From contig JAFVHU010000006.1 of NCBI GenBank assembly GCA_017474385.1, forward strand, positions 1 to 64,000: a stretch of 64,000 nucleotides of DNA, given 5' to 3'. Shown piece by piece: positions 19,401-26,284 of the stretch. The stretch's first letter is position 1. Each line of letters begins with the position of its first letter. The position numbers and the translations under genes are program-made. Below the pieces are notes generated by a model. The model saw nothing but the letters and a program-made list of their open reading frames with translations, had not been told where the DNA came from and made no database searches. The stretch comes from Afipia sp. (GTDB lineage: Bacteria; Pseudomonadota; Alphaproteobacteria; Rhizobiales; Xanthobacteraceae).

Positions 19401-21641
19401 AATCATCGCATCGTTCGGCGCGACCGGAATCGTCAGCTTGCGTTCGACCGCGCGGCCGCCGGTTTCCACCATGCGGACGAAGATCTGCGCTTCCTGCGGG
19501 CGCGTCGAAGACGGCGGCTTTGGCAGACTGACCTTGAAGGTCGCCTTGCCGTTAGCGTCGGCCTCGGGAAGGTTTTCCAGCGGCGTGCGTTCGTTGCTGG
19601 AAGTTTCCTCGTCGGCGACGCCGAACTTGTAGCCTGCGAAGCCCGGACGGTCGGTTGCGGTGGCGACCAGCATGTCGCCTTCGAGGGCGAGGCCGGAGGC
19701 GGGCGCGCCGTAAAGGAAGCGGCCATCGACTTCAAGTTCTGCAGGAACTTCAGCCGTAATCTGCTTTGCTTTGGAACTTAACGAGAATTCGATGCGGTCG
19801 GCGACATAATCCTCGACCATGAAGGTGGTTTCGCCGACCGATGGGGCCTTCGGGTCGGTGAAAGCGCGAACCCGCCAGGTCCCGGTCGGCACCGCCGAAT
19901 TCAGCGGCAACGTCAGGCTGCGGCCGCCCGCACCCTGATCAGGCACCACGCTGCGGCGGAATTCGACGCCATCCGGGCGCTCGACCACCAGCGTCAGCGG
20001 CGTGCCCGTCACGCCATTGCCCTTGCCGTCACGCAGGAGCGCTGTGAGATACACCGTCTCGCCGGAGCGATAGACGCCGCGCTCGGCATAGACGAAGGCG
20101 TCCGGCCCTGCCGGCACTGTGCGTCCGGAGACACCGCGATCGGACAGATCGAACGCATTGGATTTGAGGCTCAGGAAGGCGTAGTCGCCCTTGTCGCCGG
20201 AGACCGACAACAATGCCGGAGAAAGCCCGCCCTCGCCGCGCGCAAGTCCGGCCTCGAACAGCACATGACCCGCGCTGTCGGTCTTTCGGGTGGCAAGGAC
20301 TTCGTTGCTGCGGGACACCAGCCGCACTTCGGCGTTCGCCATTGGCTCGGTTGAGGCGAGCGAATTGACGAACACATGGACGCCGTCATTGCCCGAATAG
20401 GCGGTCAGGCCCATGTCCGAGACGATGAACCATTGCGTCGCAAGCTGACCGGAATCGTCATCCCCGGAGGACGACCCCGGCCCCTTGGCCGCGGCCGTCA
20501 TCACATAGACGCCGGGCTGCATCTCACCGACAGCCTGATCGATCGGGAATGCGGTGACGACGTCGGCGTTCAGCGTCTGCGCGGTCGCGACCTCGCCGGT
20601 CCAGACCTTGACGCCCTTCTCGTTGCCGAGGTCGGACAGTTCATAGCTCGACAGGCTGCGCTGGAAGTCGCTGCCCAGCACCGAGTTGATCAGGTTGCGA
20701 TCGCCGATACGGAAAATGTTCACCGACACCGACGGCGTGTTGACGCTGACCAGTGGGATGCCTTTCTGGCCGGTGCGCGGCAGCACATAGGCGCGGCCGG
20801 TGAAGCGCACGAACGGCTTGCGGTCGCGCACATAGATGTTGAACTCGGCAGACTTCGGCAGCGTCTCCTTCACGGTCGACGGCAGGCCGGCGCGCAGGTT
20901 GATCGTGTAGCGCTCGCCGTGCTTGAGGCCTTCGACGCAAAGCTGCTTTTCTTCGGAGGTCAGCGCGGGGCTGTCGGTGCCGGCCAGCGCCACGAAGGGG
21001 TTGAAGTCCACCCGCTTGGCGAGGTCTTCCGAGAACTGGAAGCAGGCGCGCGGCGAGGCCGAGTCCGAATCCACGCTGTAGTCCAGCAGCCGGAAGCCCT
21101 TTTCATCGCGCAGCTTTTCATACTGGCCGCGGACATCCGCGACCTCCTTCTGATCGAGTGACAGGCGCAGCGCATCAAGCGCCGGACGCCAGAGCTTGCG
21201 CTCGGCCAGTGCGCTGCCCAGCACGGCCAGTGCATCGGCTTCCTCGCCTGCGTTCGCGGCACGCTGGTAGGCGATGTAGGCCGCCGTGGACGCGCGCTCA
21301 TGGAAGAAAGTCCGTTCGCGGTTGTCGGAGGGGCGGATCTGGAACACGGTCCTGGCCAGCCGCAGCCAGTTGCCGCTGTCCTCGGGGGCTACGGCCGCCG
21401 TCTGTCCCAGCAGGACCAGCGCTCCGCGAAGGTCGCTGCGCTTGAAGGCCGCATCGGTGTCGGACTTCAGCGTCGCCGCGGTCTTGTTGATGATCCCGGC
21501 CTCGGTCTTGATCTGGGCCTCGAGCCGGATCGCCGAGTCAGCCAGATCGTCCCGCTTGAACGCCTTGTCGGCCGCCTGCACTGAGCCGAGGCCAAGCGCC
21601 AGCGCGGCGCAAACCGAGATGGCGCGAACCAGACCAATCAT
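16416..21641 (-). CDS. Alpha-2-macroglobulin family protein with thioester motif (YfhM-like)
   Basis: Large periplasmic protease trap, 1741 residues from the ATG at 21641. The start is supported by an AGGAG Shine-Dalgarno and a Sec signal (MIGLVRAISVCAALALGLGSVQA, then ADKAF). There is no lipobox, unlike E. coli YfhM, so it is predicted to be soluble. Seen: the macroglobulin bait-side region DRGVSGRTVPAGPDAFVYAERGVYRSGETVYLTALLRD, the A2M domain, and the thioester CSEQ in YPFGCSEQITSRAMPLLYV at about residue 1290, followed by the TED helix repeats and a C-terminal domain ending PSRYGRTGTGTVEVRSAK. It overlaps pbpC by ATGA, so the pair probably guards the cell wall after damage. Confidence 0.92.
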   Translation of the reverse strand: MIGLVRAISVCAALALGLGSVQAADKAFKRDDLADSAIRLEAQIKTEAGIINKTAATLKSDTDAAFKRSDLRGALVLLGQTAAVAPEDSGNWLRLARTVFQIRPSDNRERTFFHERASTAAYIAYQRAANAGEEADALAVLGSALAERKLWRPALDALRLSLDQKEVADVRGQYEKLRDEKGFRLLDYSVDSDSASPRACFQFSEDLAKRVDFNPFVALAGTDSPALTSEEKQLCVEGLKHGERYTINLRAGLPSTVKETLPKSAEFNIYVRDRKPFVRFTGRAYVLPRTGQKGIPLVSVNTPSVSVNIFRIGDRNLINSVLGSDFQRSLSSYELSDLGNEKGVKVWTGEVATAQTLNADVVTAFPIDQAVGEMQPGVYVMTAAAKGPGSSSGDDDSGQLATQWFIVSDMGLTAYSGNDGVHVFVNSLASTEPMANAEVRLVSRSNEVLATRKTDSAGHVLFEAGLARGEGGLSPALLSVSGDKGDYAFLSLKSNAFDLSDRGVSGRTVPAGPDAFVYAERGVYRSGETVYLTALLRDGKGNGVTGTPLTLVVERPDGVEFRRSVVPDQGAGGRSLTLPLNSAVPTGTWRVRAFTDPKAPSVGETTFMVEDYVADRIEFSLSSKAKQITAEVPAELEVDGRFLYGAPASGLALEGDMLVATATDRPGFAGYKFGVADEETSSNERTPLENLPEADANGKATFKVSLPKPPSSTRPQEAQIFVRMVETGGRAVERKLTIPVAPNDAMIGVKPLFADKNVAEGDPANFDVVFAAPDGKSLARSDLRYELLKLESRYQWYRQGSSWDYEPVKSTKRVADGAIALTADKPARIQVAPQPGRYRLDVKTGDNDGPITSVQFDVGWYSDGSADTPDLLETSIDKPEYKSGDTMVVSVNARTAGKLTINMLGDRLLTTQSTDIKEGQNKINIAVGKDWGTGAYVVATLRRPLDAAAQRMPGRAIGLKWFGIDKADRTLKVSLTPPALVRPGTALKLPVKIEGLSRGEDAKIVVAAVDVGILNLTNYKPPAPDDYYLGQRRMTSEIRDLYGQLIDGMQGTRGQIRTGGDGAAAELQGSPPTQKPLALYSGIVTVGANGTAEISFDIPEFAGTARIMAVAWTATKVGRANTDVTVRDPVVLTATLPRFLLSGDRGTMNLDLDNVEGAAGDYVISVKTSGSVKLTGNPATTMRLAAKQRSTVALAIDAMGATGQAALDVDIKGPNGLTLARHYDLNVKPATQILARRSVRTLAKGESLTLTSDMFSDLVQGTGGVQLSVGLSTALDAATILKALDRYPFGCSEQITSRAMPLLYVNDLAAENHLALDIGVDQRIKDAIDRLLARQGSNGSFGLWSAGGDDAWLDAYVTDFLTRAREKGFVVPDILFRTALDRIRNSVVNAEEPEKDGGRDLAYGLYVLAKNGTAPIGDLRYLADTKLNNIATPIAKAQLAAALALVGDRARAEHVYAAAVNSLNPKPVLEFGRSDYGSSLRDAAAMVSLASEGSAPKATLSLAVERVEAARGLTPYTSTQENAWLVLASRALAKEATSLAVTVNGETAKNAVYRSYRSADVAAKPVTITNTGDAPVQAVVSVTGAPITPEPAASNGFKIERNFFTLDGKPADVSKAKQNDRFAVVLKVTEAKPEFGRIMVVDYLPAGLEIDNPKLVSSGDSGTLDWIEDGEEPENTEFRDDRFSAAIEREAKDEAVFTVAYIVRAVSPGKYVLPQAYVEDMYNPSRYGRTGTGTVEVRSAK

Positions 21642-21652
21642 GATGAAAACTC

Positions 21653-21728
21653 CTAGTGTCCCGAACCCGAAGTTCGGCTTTGTTTGCAGCATCCCCCGCA
21701 CCGAACTTCGGGTTCGAAAGGACACTAG
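21653..21728. repeat. Palindromic element A, copy 1
   Basis: A 76-base palindrome with arms CTAGTGTCC + CGAACCCGAAGTTCGG and their reverse complement (a 3-base bulge in one arm), around a 23-base loop. It ends flush with the ribosome site of the macroglobulin gene: the CTAG terminus supplies the first two bases of AGGAG. Forms a pair with element B 13 bases away. Confidence 0.85.
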
Positions 21729-21741
21729 AAAAATATAACTC

Positions 21742-21817
21742 GCGTGTGGTTTTTATTCGCAAGTCCGCATACAGAGTATGCCGCGAGAATGATGCGGACG
21801 TGCGAATAACCACACGC
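21742..21817. repeat. Palindromic element B, copy 1
   Basis: A 76-base palindrome with arms GCGTGTGGTT + ATTCGCAAGTCCGC and their near-exact reverse complement (ATTCGCACGTCCGC), around a loop of about 20 bases. A related element B lies at 41495-41571, again beside an element A, with an AT-rich spacer between the two. Confidence 0.82.
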
Positions 21818-22109
21818 CGGCGAGCGTGGGCTGCCTTGAATATAGACAATGCGCGAATCGTGACGGACTCATGGTCGTACCGATATCGGGTCAAAAGATT
21901 CCGCGCGACGGTCGCGCACATACGGCGCGAGACAGCGCACCAAGCCATTGACCCGGCGAAAACATGACTTTAGGTCGGGAGACCCCGAAGGCAATCCGGG
22001 CCCTCGGGTATGCCCCCGCCGGTTTGTCGGCCGAGCCCCTGGGAAGGTTCAGAAATTTCACTGCCGGGTGGCGGTTTTTTCACGATCGCGGTGGTATGAA
22101 GGCCCCAAC

Positions 22110-22186
22110 GGTCCCATAGCTCAACTGGATAGAGTAACGGATTTCTACTCCGTGGGTTGCAGGTTCGAATCCTGCTGGGATCGCCA
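22110..22186 (+). tRNA. tRNA-Arg (anticodon TCT)
   Basis: A 77-base cloverleaf with encoded CCA. Acceptor arms GGTCCCA and TGGGATC pair along all seven positions (one G-T). The anticodon stem ACGGA/TCCGT encloses the loop TTTCTAC, giving anticodon TCT for AGA codons. The T arm carries GGTTCGAATCC. A decayed integrase end follows immediately, and a degenerate copy of the 3' half lies at 23775-23821. Confidence 0.96.
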
Positions 22187-22187
22187 T

Positions 22188-22400
22188 TCACTTTGGCGCC
22201 CGTTTCTTTTCAGCGTCCGACGAGGTTTTTTGCAAACTGGTTTTCCGGTTTGCCAATTCCTGTTCCTGATACGAGCGCGTCGGCCGCCGCGACGTTGCGC
22301 TTTCGATCGGCGCCGCGTACCTCTCGGCTTCGCTTGCCGTCTTCCATCCGAGCCACGCCTCGAGCGCGTTGTCATCGCACAGCGATCGGCCAGATATGTT
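22188..22400 (-). pseudogene. Remnant of a tyrosine integrase C-terminus next to tRNA-Arg
   Basis: The minus-strand reading includes ALEAWLGWKTASEAERYAAPIESATSR, which resembles the last catalytic motif of tyrosine recombinases (G-H-K-T...E-V-E-R-Y-T), with the presumed nucleophile Tyr kept but the motif His replaced by Trp. The remainder of an integrase is absent upstream, so this can only be a remnant. It ends two bases from the tRNA-Arg 3' end, which is where integrases of tRNA-targeted islands sit. An alternative is chance similarity in a non-coding strand. Confidence 0.45.
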
Positions 22401-22616
22401 GCCGCCGCTATCAAGAGGCATCGTAATGCGTTCGAGTGATGGAACAGGTGTTGGGGCGAAGCCTTGGTTTAAGCCGTCAGGTTGCGTATCGGCGGCTAGG
22501 CCCGGTCGGTTTTGATGCCCCCGATGCTCTCGGCCTGCCGGGCTGATTGCGTCGACCTCGCTTGCACACCCGCTCTGGTTGAGAAATACTCCTCTCGGGT
22601 CCGGGGAAATCAACAA

Positions 22617-23057
22617 ATGCGAGTCTTGGGAGCGATCGCGCTTTGCGCGACGTTGGGCGGTTGTGCTTCAATAACGCGCGGGTACGACGAACAGATCAAC
22701 ATCACGTCTGATCCACCTGGCGCCGTCGCAACGACGACAGGCCCGGTGGAGCCGCAGCCGCCCTGCGTCACGCCTTGCTCGATCAAGGTCCGCCGTAACG
22801 ACAACGTCTCGGTTGCCTTCGAGAAGCCGGGCTTCCAGCCGCAGACCATCACCCTGACGTCAGAGATTGTCCCGAACGGTGGCCTCGGCTTCGCCGGGAA
22901 CGCGGTCGCTGGAGGATTGATCGGCGCGGCCATCGATGCCGGCAACAAAGCAGCCTACGATCACAAACCGAATCCCGTTGCCGTTACGCTGCAACCCATT
23001 CATCAGCCGCCCCAGCGGCCGGCAGCCAAACCAAAGAGATCATCCGCGGGGTCATAA
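22617..23057 (+). CDS. Small putative lipoprotein
   Basis: Protein of 146 residues with a clear lipoprotein signal: MRVLGAIALCATLGGCASITRGYDEQ, lipobox LGGC with Cys at about residue 16. The mature part has NITSDPPGAVATTTGP, a pattern seen in PEGA-like surface lipoproteins, a CVTPCSI segment with two cysteines, and a hydrophobic glycine-rich stretch GLGFAGNAVAGGLIGAAIDAGN. Translation probably starts at the ATG at 22617 (GGGGAAATCAACAA before it). Function is unknown; it probably sits in the outer membrane. It lies within the tRNA-bounded segment. Confidence 0.8.
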   Translation: MRVLGAIALCATLGGCASITRGYDEQINITSDPPGAVATTTGPVEPQPPCVTPCSIKVRRNDNVSVAFEKPGFQPQTITLTSEIVPNGGLGFAGNAVAGGLIGAAIDAGNKAAYDHKPNPVAVTLQPIHQPPQRPAAKPKRSSAGS

Positions 23058-23198
23058 TGAGGATAGCCGCTGGGCGCGCGCAGTCCGTCGTGGAACCCGC
23101 AACAGCGCACTATCAAAAGTATAAACGACTAAAGGACTAAGGGGATTCAGAACGAAACGCCTTATGTATGCTGCAACGCATCATAAGGAATTTGCCCG

Positions 23199-23312
23199 AT
23201 GGCAGATGTCGAGAAAGTCCCGCCGCCCAATGCCAGACCTGAGCCCCGGCCCAAACCCACGCCCGTTTCGCGCGAGGATGGTCTGGAGACTCCGCGGAGC
23301 GTTCATTGCTAA
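23199..23312 (+). CDS. 37-residue proline-rich small protein (putative)
   Basis: Short frame starting MADVEKVPPPNARPEPRPKP and ending in VHC, with ten prolines. An AAGGA ribosome site lies eight bases before the ATG, and a strong hairpin terminator follows the stop directly, so the arrangement resembles a real short transcript. No homologue is recognised; it may be a spurious frame. Confidence 0.4.
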   Translation: MADVEKVPPPNARPEPRPKPTPVSREDGLETPRSVHC

Positions 23313-23316
23313 AAAC

Positions 23317-23342
23317 CCGCCGGCGTGAACCGGCGGGCCTTT
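23317..23342. terminator. Hairpin terminator, probably bidirectional
   Basis: Stem CCCGCCGG/CCGGCGGG with a six-base loop, flanked by AAAAA on the left and CCTTT on the right. It lies between the convergent 37-residue frame and the HU-like gene. Confidence 0.75.
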
Positions 23343-23363
23343 AGGCGTTCAGCCGATCATCGT

Positions 23364-23663
23364 TCAGACCGCGTCTTTTGCAGCCTTAACGGGCCGCGCC
23401 CGGACGATCTTGCGCGCCGGCTTGGCCTTGAAGGTCATCGGCTCGCCGGTGAAGGGGTTGGTGCCCTTGCGAGCCTTGGTGGCCGGCTTTTTGATCACAA
23501 CGAATTTCGCGAAACCCGGCAGCAGGAACACGCCGGTTTTCTTCAGTTCCTTGTAGCCAACGGAAGCGAGGGTCTCGAGGACGCCCTTGACGTCCTTCTT
23601 TGCGATTTCGTTTTCCGAAGCGATCTTCTCGATCAGCTGCGATTTAGTCAGTTGCGTTGCCAT
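23364..23663 (-). CDS. HU-family DNA-binding protein
   Basis: Histone-like nucleoid protein of 99 residues from the ATG at 23663, preceded by GGGAG. Seen: the N-terminal helices MATQLTKSQLIEKIASENEIAKKDVKGVLETLASVGYKEL and the DNA-wrapping beta arm with GTNPFTGEPMTFKAKPARKIVRARP, in which the usual RNPxTG reads TNPFTG. The C-terminus is extended by a basic, Ala/Lys-rich tail (VRARPVKAAKDAV). It stands alone between the tRNA-Arg gene and the degenerate tRNA copy, so it may be island-borne or a resident enclosed by an old insertion. Confidence 0.88.
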   Translation of the reverse strand: MATQLTKSQLIEKIASENEIAKKDVKGVLETLASVGYKELKKTGVFLLPGFAKFVVIKKPATKARKGTNPFTGEPMTFKAKPARKIVRARPVKAAKDAV

Positions 23664-23774
23664 GTTGGCTCCCAGTGATTCGTGCGAACAGACTTTACGT
23701 CGTTTGCGGTCAGCAAAGCTGGAATTAGTGCGATACCGCGCCGGCAATGCACTGAATTCGCATGGAATCCCCAG

Positions 23775-23821
23775 ATTTCCTGCTCCGCGGGTTGCAAGTT
23801 AGGGCCTTGGCGGGATTGCCA
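23775..23821 (+). repeat. Degenerate copy of the tRNA-Arg 3' half (possible attachment-site remnant)
   Basis: Aligns with bases 22141-22186 of tRNA-Arg over 46 positions with about 11 mismatches and one gap. It keeps CTCCG, GGGTTGCA and GGGAT.GCCA in register. Most differences are transitions, as expected of decay. The copy lies in the same orientation about 1.6 kb downstream, the arrangement left by an integrative element at a tRNA end. Confidence 0.55.
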
Positions 23822-24074
23822 GCCCAACGGCAGCCGGCCACCTTCGCGGAAACCTTCATGTGTCGCGCTCGCCAGCAACAACGCGGCGGCATCTAGCCTG
23901 ACAAACCCGTCTTTGCTCAGACAGACTATTGCCCGCGGCGATGTGCCCTATCAGGGCGGGACGTTCGGCTTGAAGATGTCCCGGTCGTTCTGAAAGGATC
24001 GGCTCGCACCTGAGCGGGCCAGGTCGCGAACAACACCGCGGACTCGCGTCGATCCGGCCGCGTAGCGATTGCAT

Positions 24075-24111
24075 ATGTGAGGCTCAAGCTATGCCTCCTA
24101 TGGCCTCACAT
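24075..24111. repeat. Inverted repeat upstream of a small conserved-looking gene
   Basis: Perfect 9-base arms ATGTGAGGC and GCCTCACAT separated by 19 bases, ending 44 bases before the ATG at 24156. It could be an operator or an RNA hairpin in the leader. Confidence 0.5.
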
Positions 24112-24155
24112 CTCGTGTTAGTCTCGATCCATCACCGCCAGGAGGTGAGTGACCC

Positions 24156-24392
24156 ATGAGCAAACCCGCAAAGACCTCGGCAGATCTCCTTGCCCTCCTC
24201 AAGGAAGAAATGAACCACTACGCCGATTGTCCCGAGGGCATCAGCGTCTTTGTGATCCCGGCTGGTGATTCCTGGGAGTTTCGGACAACCGCTGACGGCG
24301 CCACCCAGTCCTCCGTTGGTTACGGCGAGTGCGTCGCGCGCATCGTCCAAATAGGCGACCATCTCGGGAAGCAGTTCGCTTTGAGGGACTGA
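24156..24392 (+). CDS. Hypothetical 78-residue protein
   Basis: Not recognised. It has an unusually good ribosome site (CAGGAGG, nine bases from the ATG) and ordinary codon use. Sequence: helical start MSKPAKTSADLLALLKEEM, then DCPEGISVFVIPAGDSWEFRTTADGA, which suggests a small alpha/beta fold, and an acidic-basic end. No signal peptide or membrane segment. It precedes two DUF1488-like paralogues in the same direction with gaps of about 100 bases. Confidence 0.7.
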   Translation: MSKPAKTSADLLALLKEEMNHYADCPEGISVFVIPAGDSWEFRTTADGATQSSVGYGECVARIVQIGDHLGKQFALRD

Positions 24393-24509
24393 TCGGCAAC
24401 CTACCGCGTCGGCCCATTGAGGAAGGCTTCAGCCATTATGCCGCACTCGCTTGTGCGAGCCCGGCCAGCCGCCATTTGTAAAGATCGCAGATGCCCGAGG
24501 ATCAAGCCA

Positions 24510-24761
24510 ATGGCTGTCGTCATCGGCGATTGCGTTCATTTCCTTGTGGAATTCGGCGGCAAAATGCAAAAATGCCGCGTGTCTGATATCGCCCTCACGA
24601 ACAAGGAGGGCGTTCGAAAGAAAGACACGACCCACGACCAGCTTCTCGCAATATTTGAAAAGCACCGAGCTGAAATTGAGCGTATTGCGGTTGTGAAGCT
24701 GGAGAGCGGCCATGTTTCTCTGCTCGGTATTATCCTGACCACCGAGGACCTGAACCGGTGA
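24510..24761 (+). CDS. DUF1488-like small protein, copy 1
   Basis: 83 residues starting MAVVIGDCVHFLVEFGGKMQKCRVSDIALTN and ending ILTTEDL. The layout (a V-x-F strand, GG turn, C-R-V/I-S, AL helix, then F-x-x-H-R-x-x-I-E-x-I-A and a terminal T-x-x-D-L) agrees with my recollection of DUF1488, a family of unknown function. The ATG at 24510 is chosen because the paralogue at 24841 begins identically with MAVV. About half of all positions are shared by the two copies. Confidence 0.7.
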   Translation: MAVVIGDCVHFLVEFGGKMQKCRVSDIALTNKEGVRKKDTTHDQLLAIFEKHRAEIERIAVVKLESGHVSLLGIILTTEDLNR

Positions 24762-24840
24762 AACGCCCAAGCGCCCTCGCCTAACCGGAACCTAACAGTC
24801 GGCTGCTAGTTAAGATTGGAGGTAGCGGAGGGTCACCCTC

Positions 24841-25089
24841 ATGGCTGTCGTTAGCGGCGATTACGTCGACTTCGTTGTGCGGTACGGCGGAAATACCGAA
24901 AGGTGTCGAATAACCGAGGCTGCCCTCTTGAATCGCGAGCGTGTGAACGAACACCTCAACCACGGGCAACTCATTGCAATTTTTGTGAAGCACCGAGCCG
25001 AGATCGAATATCTCGCTATCGCGAAGATGCAACGCGAAAAACATTCTGACCATGGCTTCGTCTTGACGACTGACGACCTGCCCCCCTAA
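24841..25089 (+). CDS. DUF1488-like small protein, copy 2
   Basis: 82 residues, paralogous to the gene at 24510. Shared blocks are MAVV.GD.V.F.V..GG, CR, HRAEIE..A and LTT.DL. The ribosome site is GGAGGGTCACCCTC before the ATG, itself a small palindrome. The pair arose by tandem duplication and has diverged strongly in the middle (RERVNEHLNHGQLIAIFVK). Function unknown. Confidence 0.72.
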   Translation: MAVVSGDYVDFVVRYGGNTERCRITEAALLNRERVNEHLNHGQLIAIFVKHRAEIEYLAIAKMQREKHSDHGFVLTTDDLPP

Positions 25090-25185
25090 GAACCGTCGCC
25101 GGTTCCACCAGCGTTGAATGCCGGTTGTCATTACTCCGGCGGGAGGGTCAAGGCTGCTCGAACGTAGGGACCAGTCGCTGAAAGC

Positions 25186-25214
25186 AAAAAAGCCCGGCAC
25201 GAGGCCGGGCTTAA
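25186..25214 (-). terminator. Rho-independent terminator of the outer-membrane protein gene
   Basis: On the minus strand the stem AAGCCCGG/CCGGGCTT with a seven-base loop is followed by a run of six T. It lies about 60 bases after the stop of the beta-barrel gene. Confidence 0.85.
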
Positions 25215-25277
25215 GTCTGAAAACTGGAGAAAGCTAAGAGATTAAGTGTCGTCCGTAGTCTTCAGTGCTTCATAGGA

Positions 25278-26048
25278 TCAGTATTTGGCGACGACCGGGC
25301 CGCCAAACTTGTAGCTGATGCGAGCTCGAACATCGTTGGTGCGGTAGTCGGCACTACCGAATGCGGCTCCGTGAGCGACCGGGAATGCTCCCGCAGGGAC
25401 CGTGACATCAGCGCGGCCGAGATCGGTGTAGCGATACTCAACGCCAACAATCCAGTTCGGGGCCATCATGTATTCAACGCCGGCACCAGCGGTCCAGCCG
25501 ACCCGGGTATCGGACGTGGTGCGCGTGTCTGCACCGACACCATCACGTACAATGCTCAACGTCGTGTCCGTCTGGCCAAATGCCACACCGCCGACCGCGT
25601 ACAGCAACCATGCATTCGAGGTCCAGCCGAGGCGGCCACGGATCGCACCCTGCGTCCGCAAACGCGCGTTGCCATCGATGTGGTCGGTTGGAGTTGCGGT
25701 CTGAAGTATCAAGGCACCCGTATTGTGATCGGCGTAACTGATGTCGCCTTCAATACCGAGCAGCCAGTTCGGCGCGAATTGCCAGTTATAGCCAATCTGG
25801 CCGCCGCCGATGACGCTGGTGTCGCGCAGTCCGCGCGATCCGATCAGGGCCAAGGTCGGGTAACTCGCGTCATAGCCCGAATCCAGCCACTGCCCACCGA
25901 CGTTGCCGCCGATGTAGAAGCCGGTCCAGTTGTAGACGTCCACGATCGGGGGTGCCTTGACATAAGGCCGGGGCGCCATGTCTGCGGCAGAGGCGGTGCC
26001 TGCCGAAAGTGCCGTGATGGCTGCGGTTGCGATCAGGAAATTGCGCAT
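25278..26048 (-). CDS. Outer membrane beta-barrel protein (Omp25/RopB-like)
   Basis: 256 residues from the ATG at 26048 with a GGAGA ribosome site. A Sec signal (MRNFLIATAAITALSAGTASA, then ADMAPRPYVKAPP) is followed by the family opening YNWTGFYIGGNVGGQW. Alternating strands include GQIGYNWQFAPNWLLGIEGDISYAD, RGRLGWTSNAWLLYAVGGVAFG and GAGVEYMMAPNWIVGVEYRYTDLG, matching the alphaproteobacterial small porin-like Omp25/Omp31 group. The C-terminus VVAKY provides an aromatic last residue suited to Bam insertion. Likely an abundant surface protein. Confidence 0.92.
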   Translation of the reverse strand: MRNFLIATAAITALSAGTASAADMAPRPYVKAPPIVDVYNWTGFYIGGNVGGQWLDSGYDASYPTLALIGSRGLRDTSVIGGGQIGYNWQFAPNWLLGIEGDISYADHNTGALILQTATPTDHIDGNARLRTQGAIRGRLGWTSNAWLLYAVGGVAFGQTDTTLSIVRDGVGADTRTTSDTRVGWTAGAGVEYMMAPNWIVGVEYRYTDLGRADVTVPAGAFPVAHGAAFGSADYRTNDVRARISYKFGGPVVAKY

Positions 26049-26284
26049 GCTGGTCTCCGGAAAAATCGTGTGGCTCAAAATGCTGGCGAACCGCGCCGTG
26101 CCAAATACCATCACGGCTGGCCGCGAAAGTCTGTGACCGCGAAGCCACAGCAACGATCTTTCGTCACCTGGATACCTCTTGGGACAGCCTTGCTGTCCTA
26201 TAGAGCCGGCACCTCAAATTCCAGACATCCGCAAAAATCTGATACAAGCCGCCAACACATCCCGAACAGAAAGATATCGACCCG

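Larger units (their letters stand above)
23664..24155. other. Intergenic stretch with the degenerate tRNA copy and one inverted repeat
   Basis: No convincing gene. The content is the HU promoter side, the tRNA-Arg-like segment at 23775-23821 and the inverted repeat at 24075-24111; the remaining short frames lack ribosome sites and family motifs. Confidence 0.5.

Noticed and set aside
21642-21725. 28-codon upstream extension of the macroglobulin gene
   Set aside because: Encoded by palindrome A; the ATG at 21641 has a ribosome site and begins the signal peptide.
22145-22414. Minus-strand frame ending in DSNLQPTE across the tRNA
   Set aside because: This peptide is the antisense of the tRNA T arm and does not by itself show a gene; only the integrase-like motif in the other frame was kept, at low confidence.
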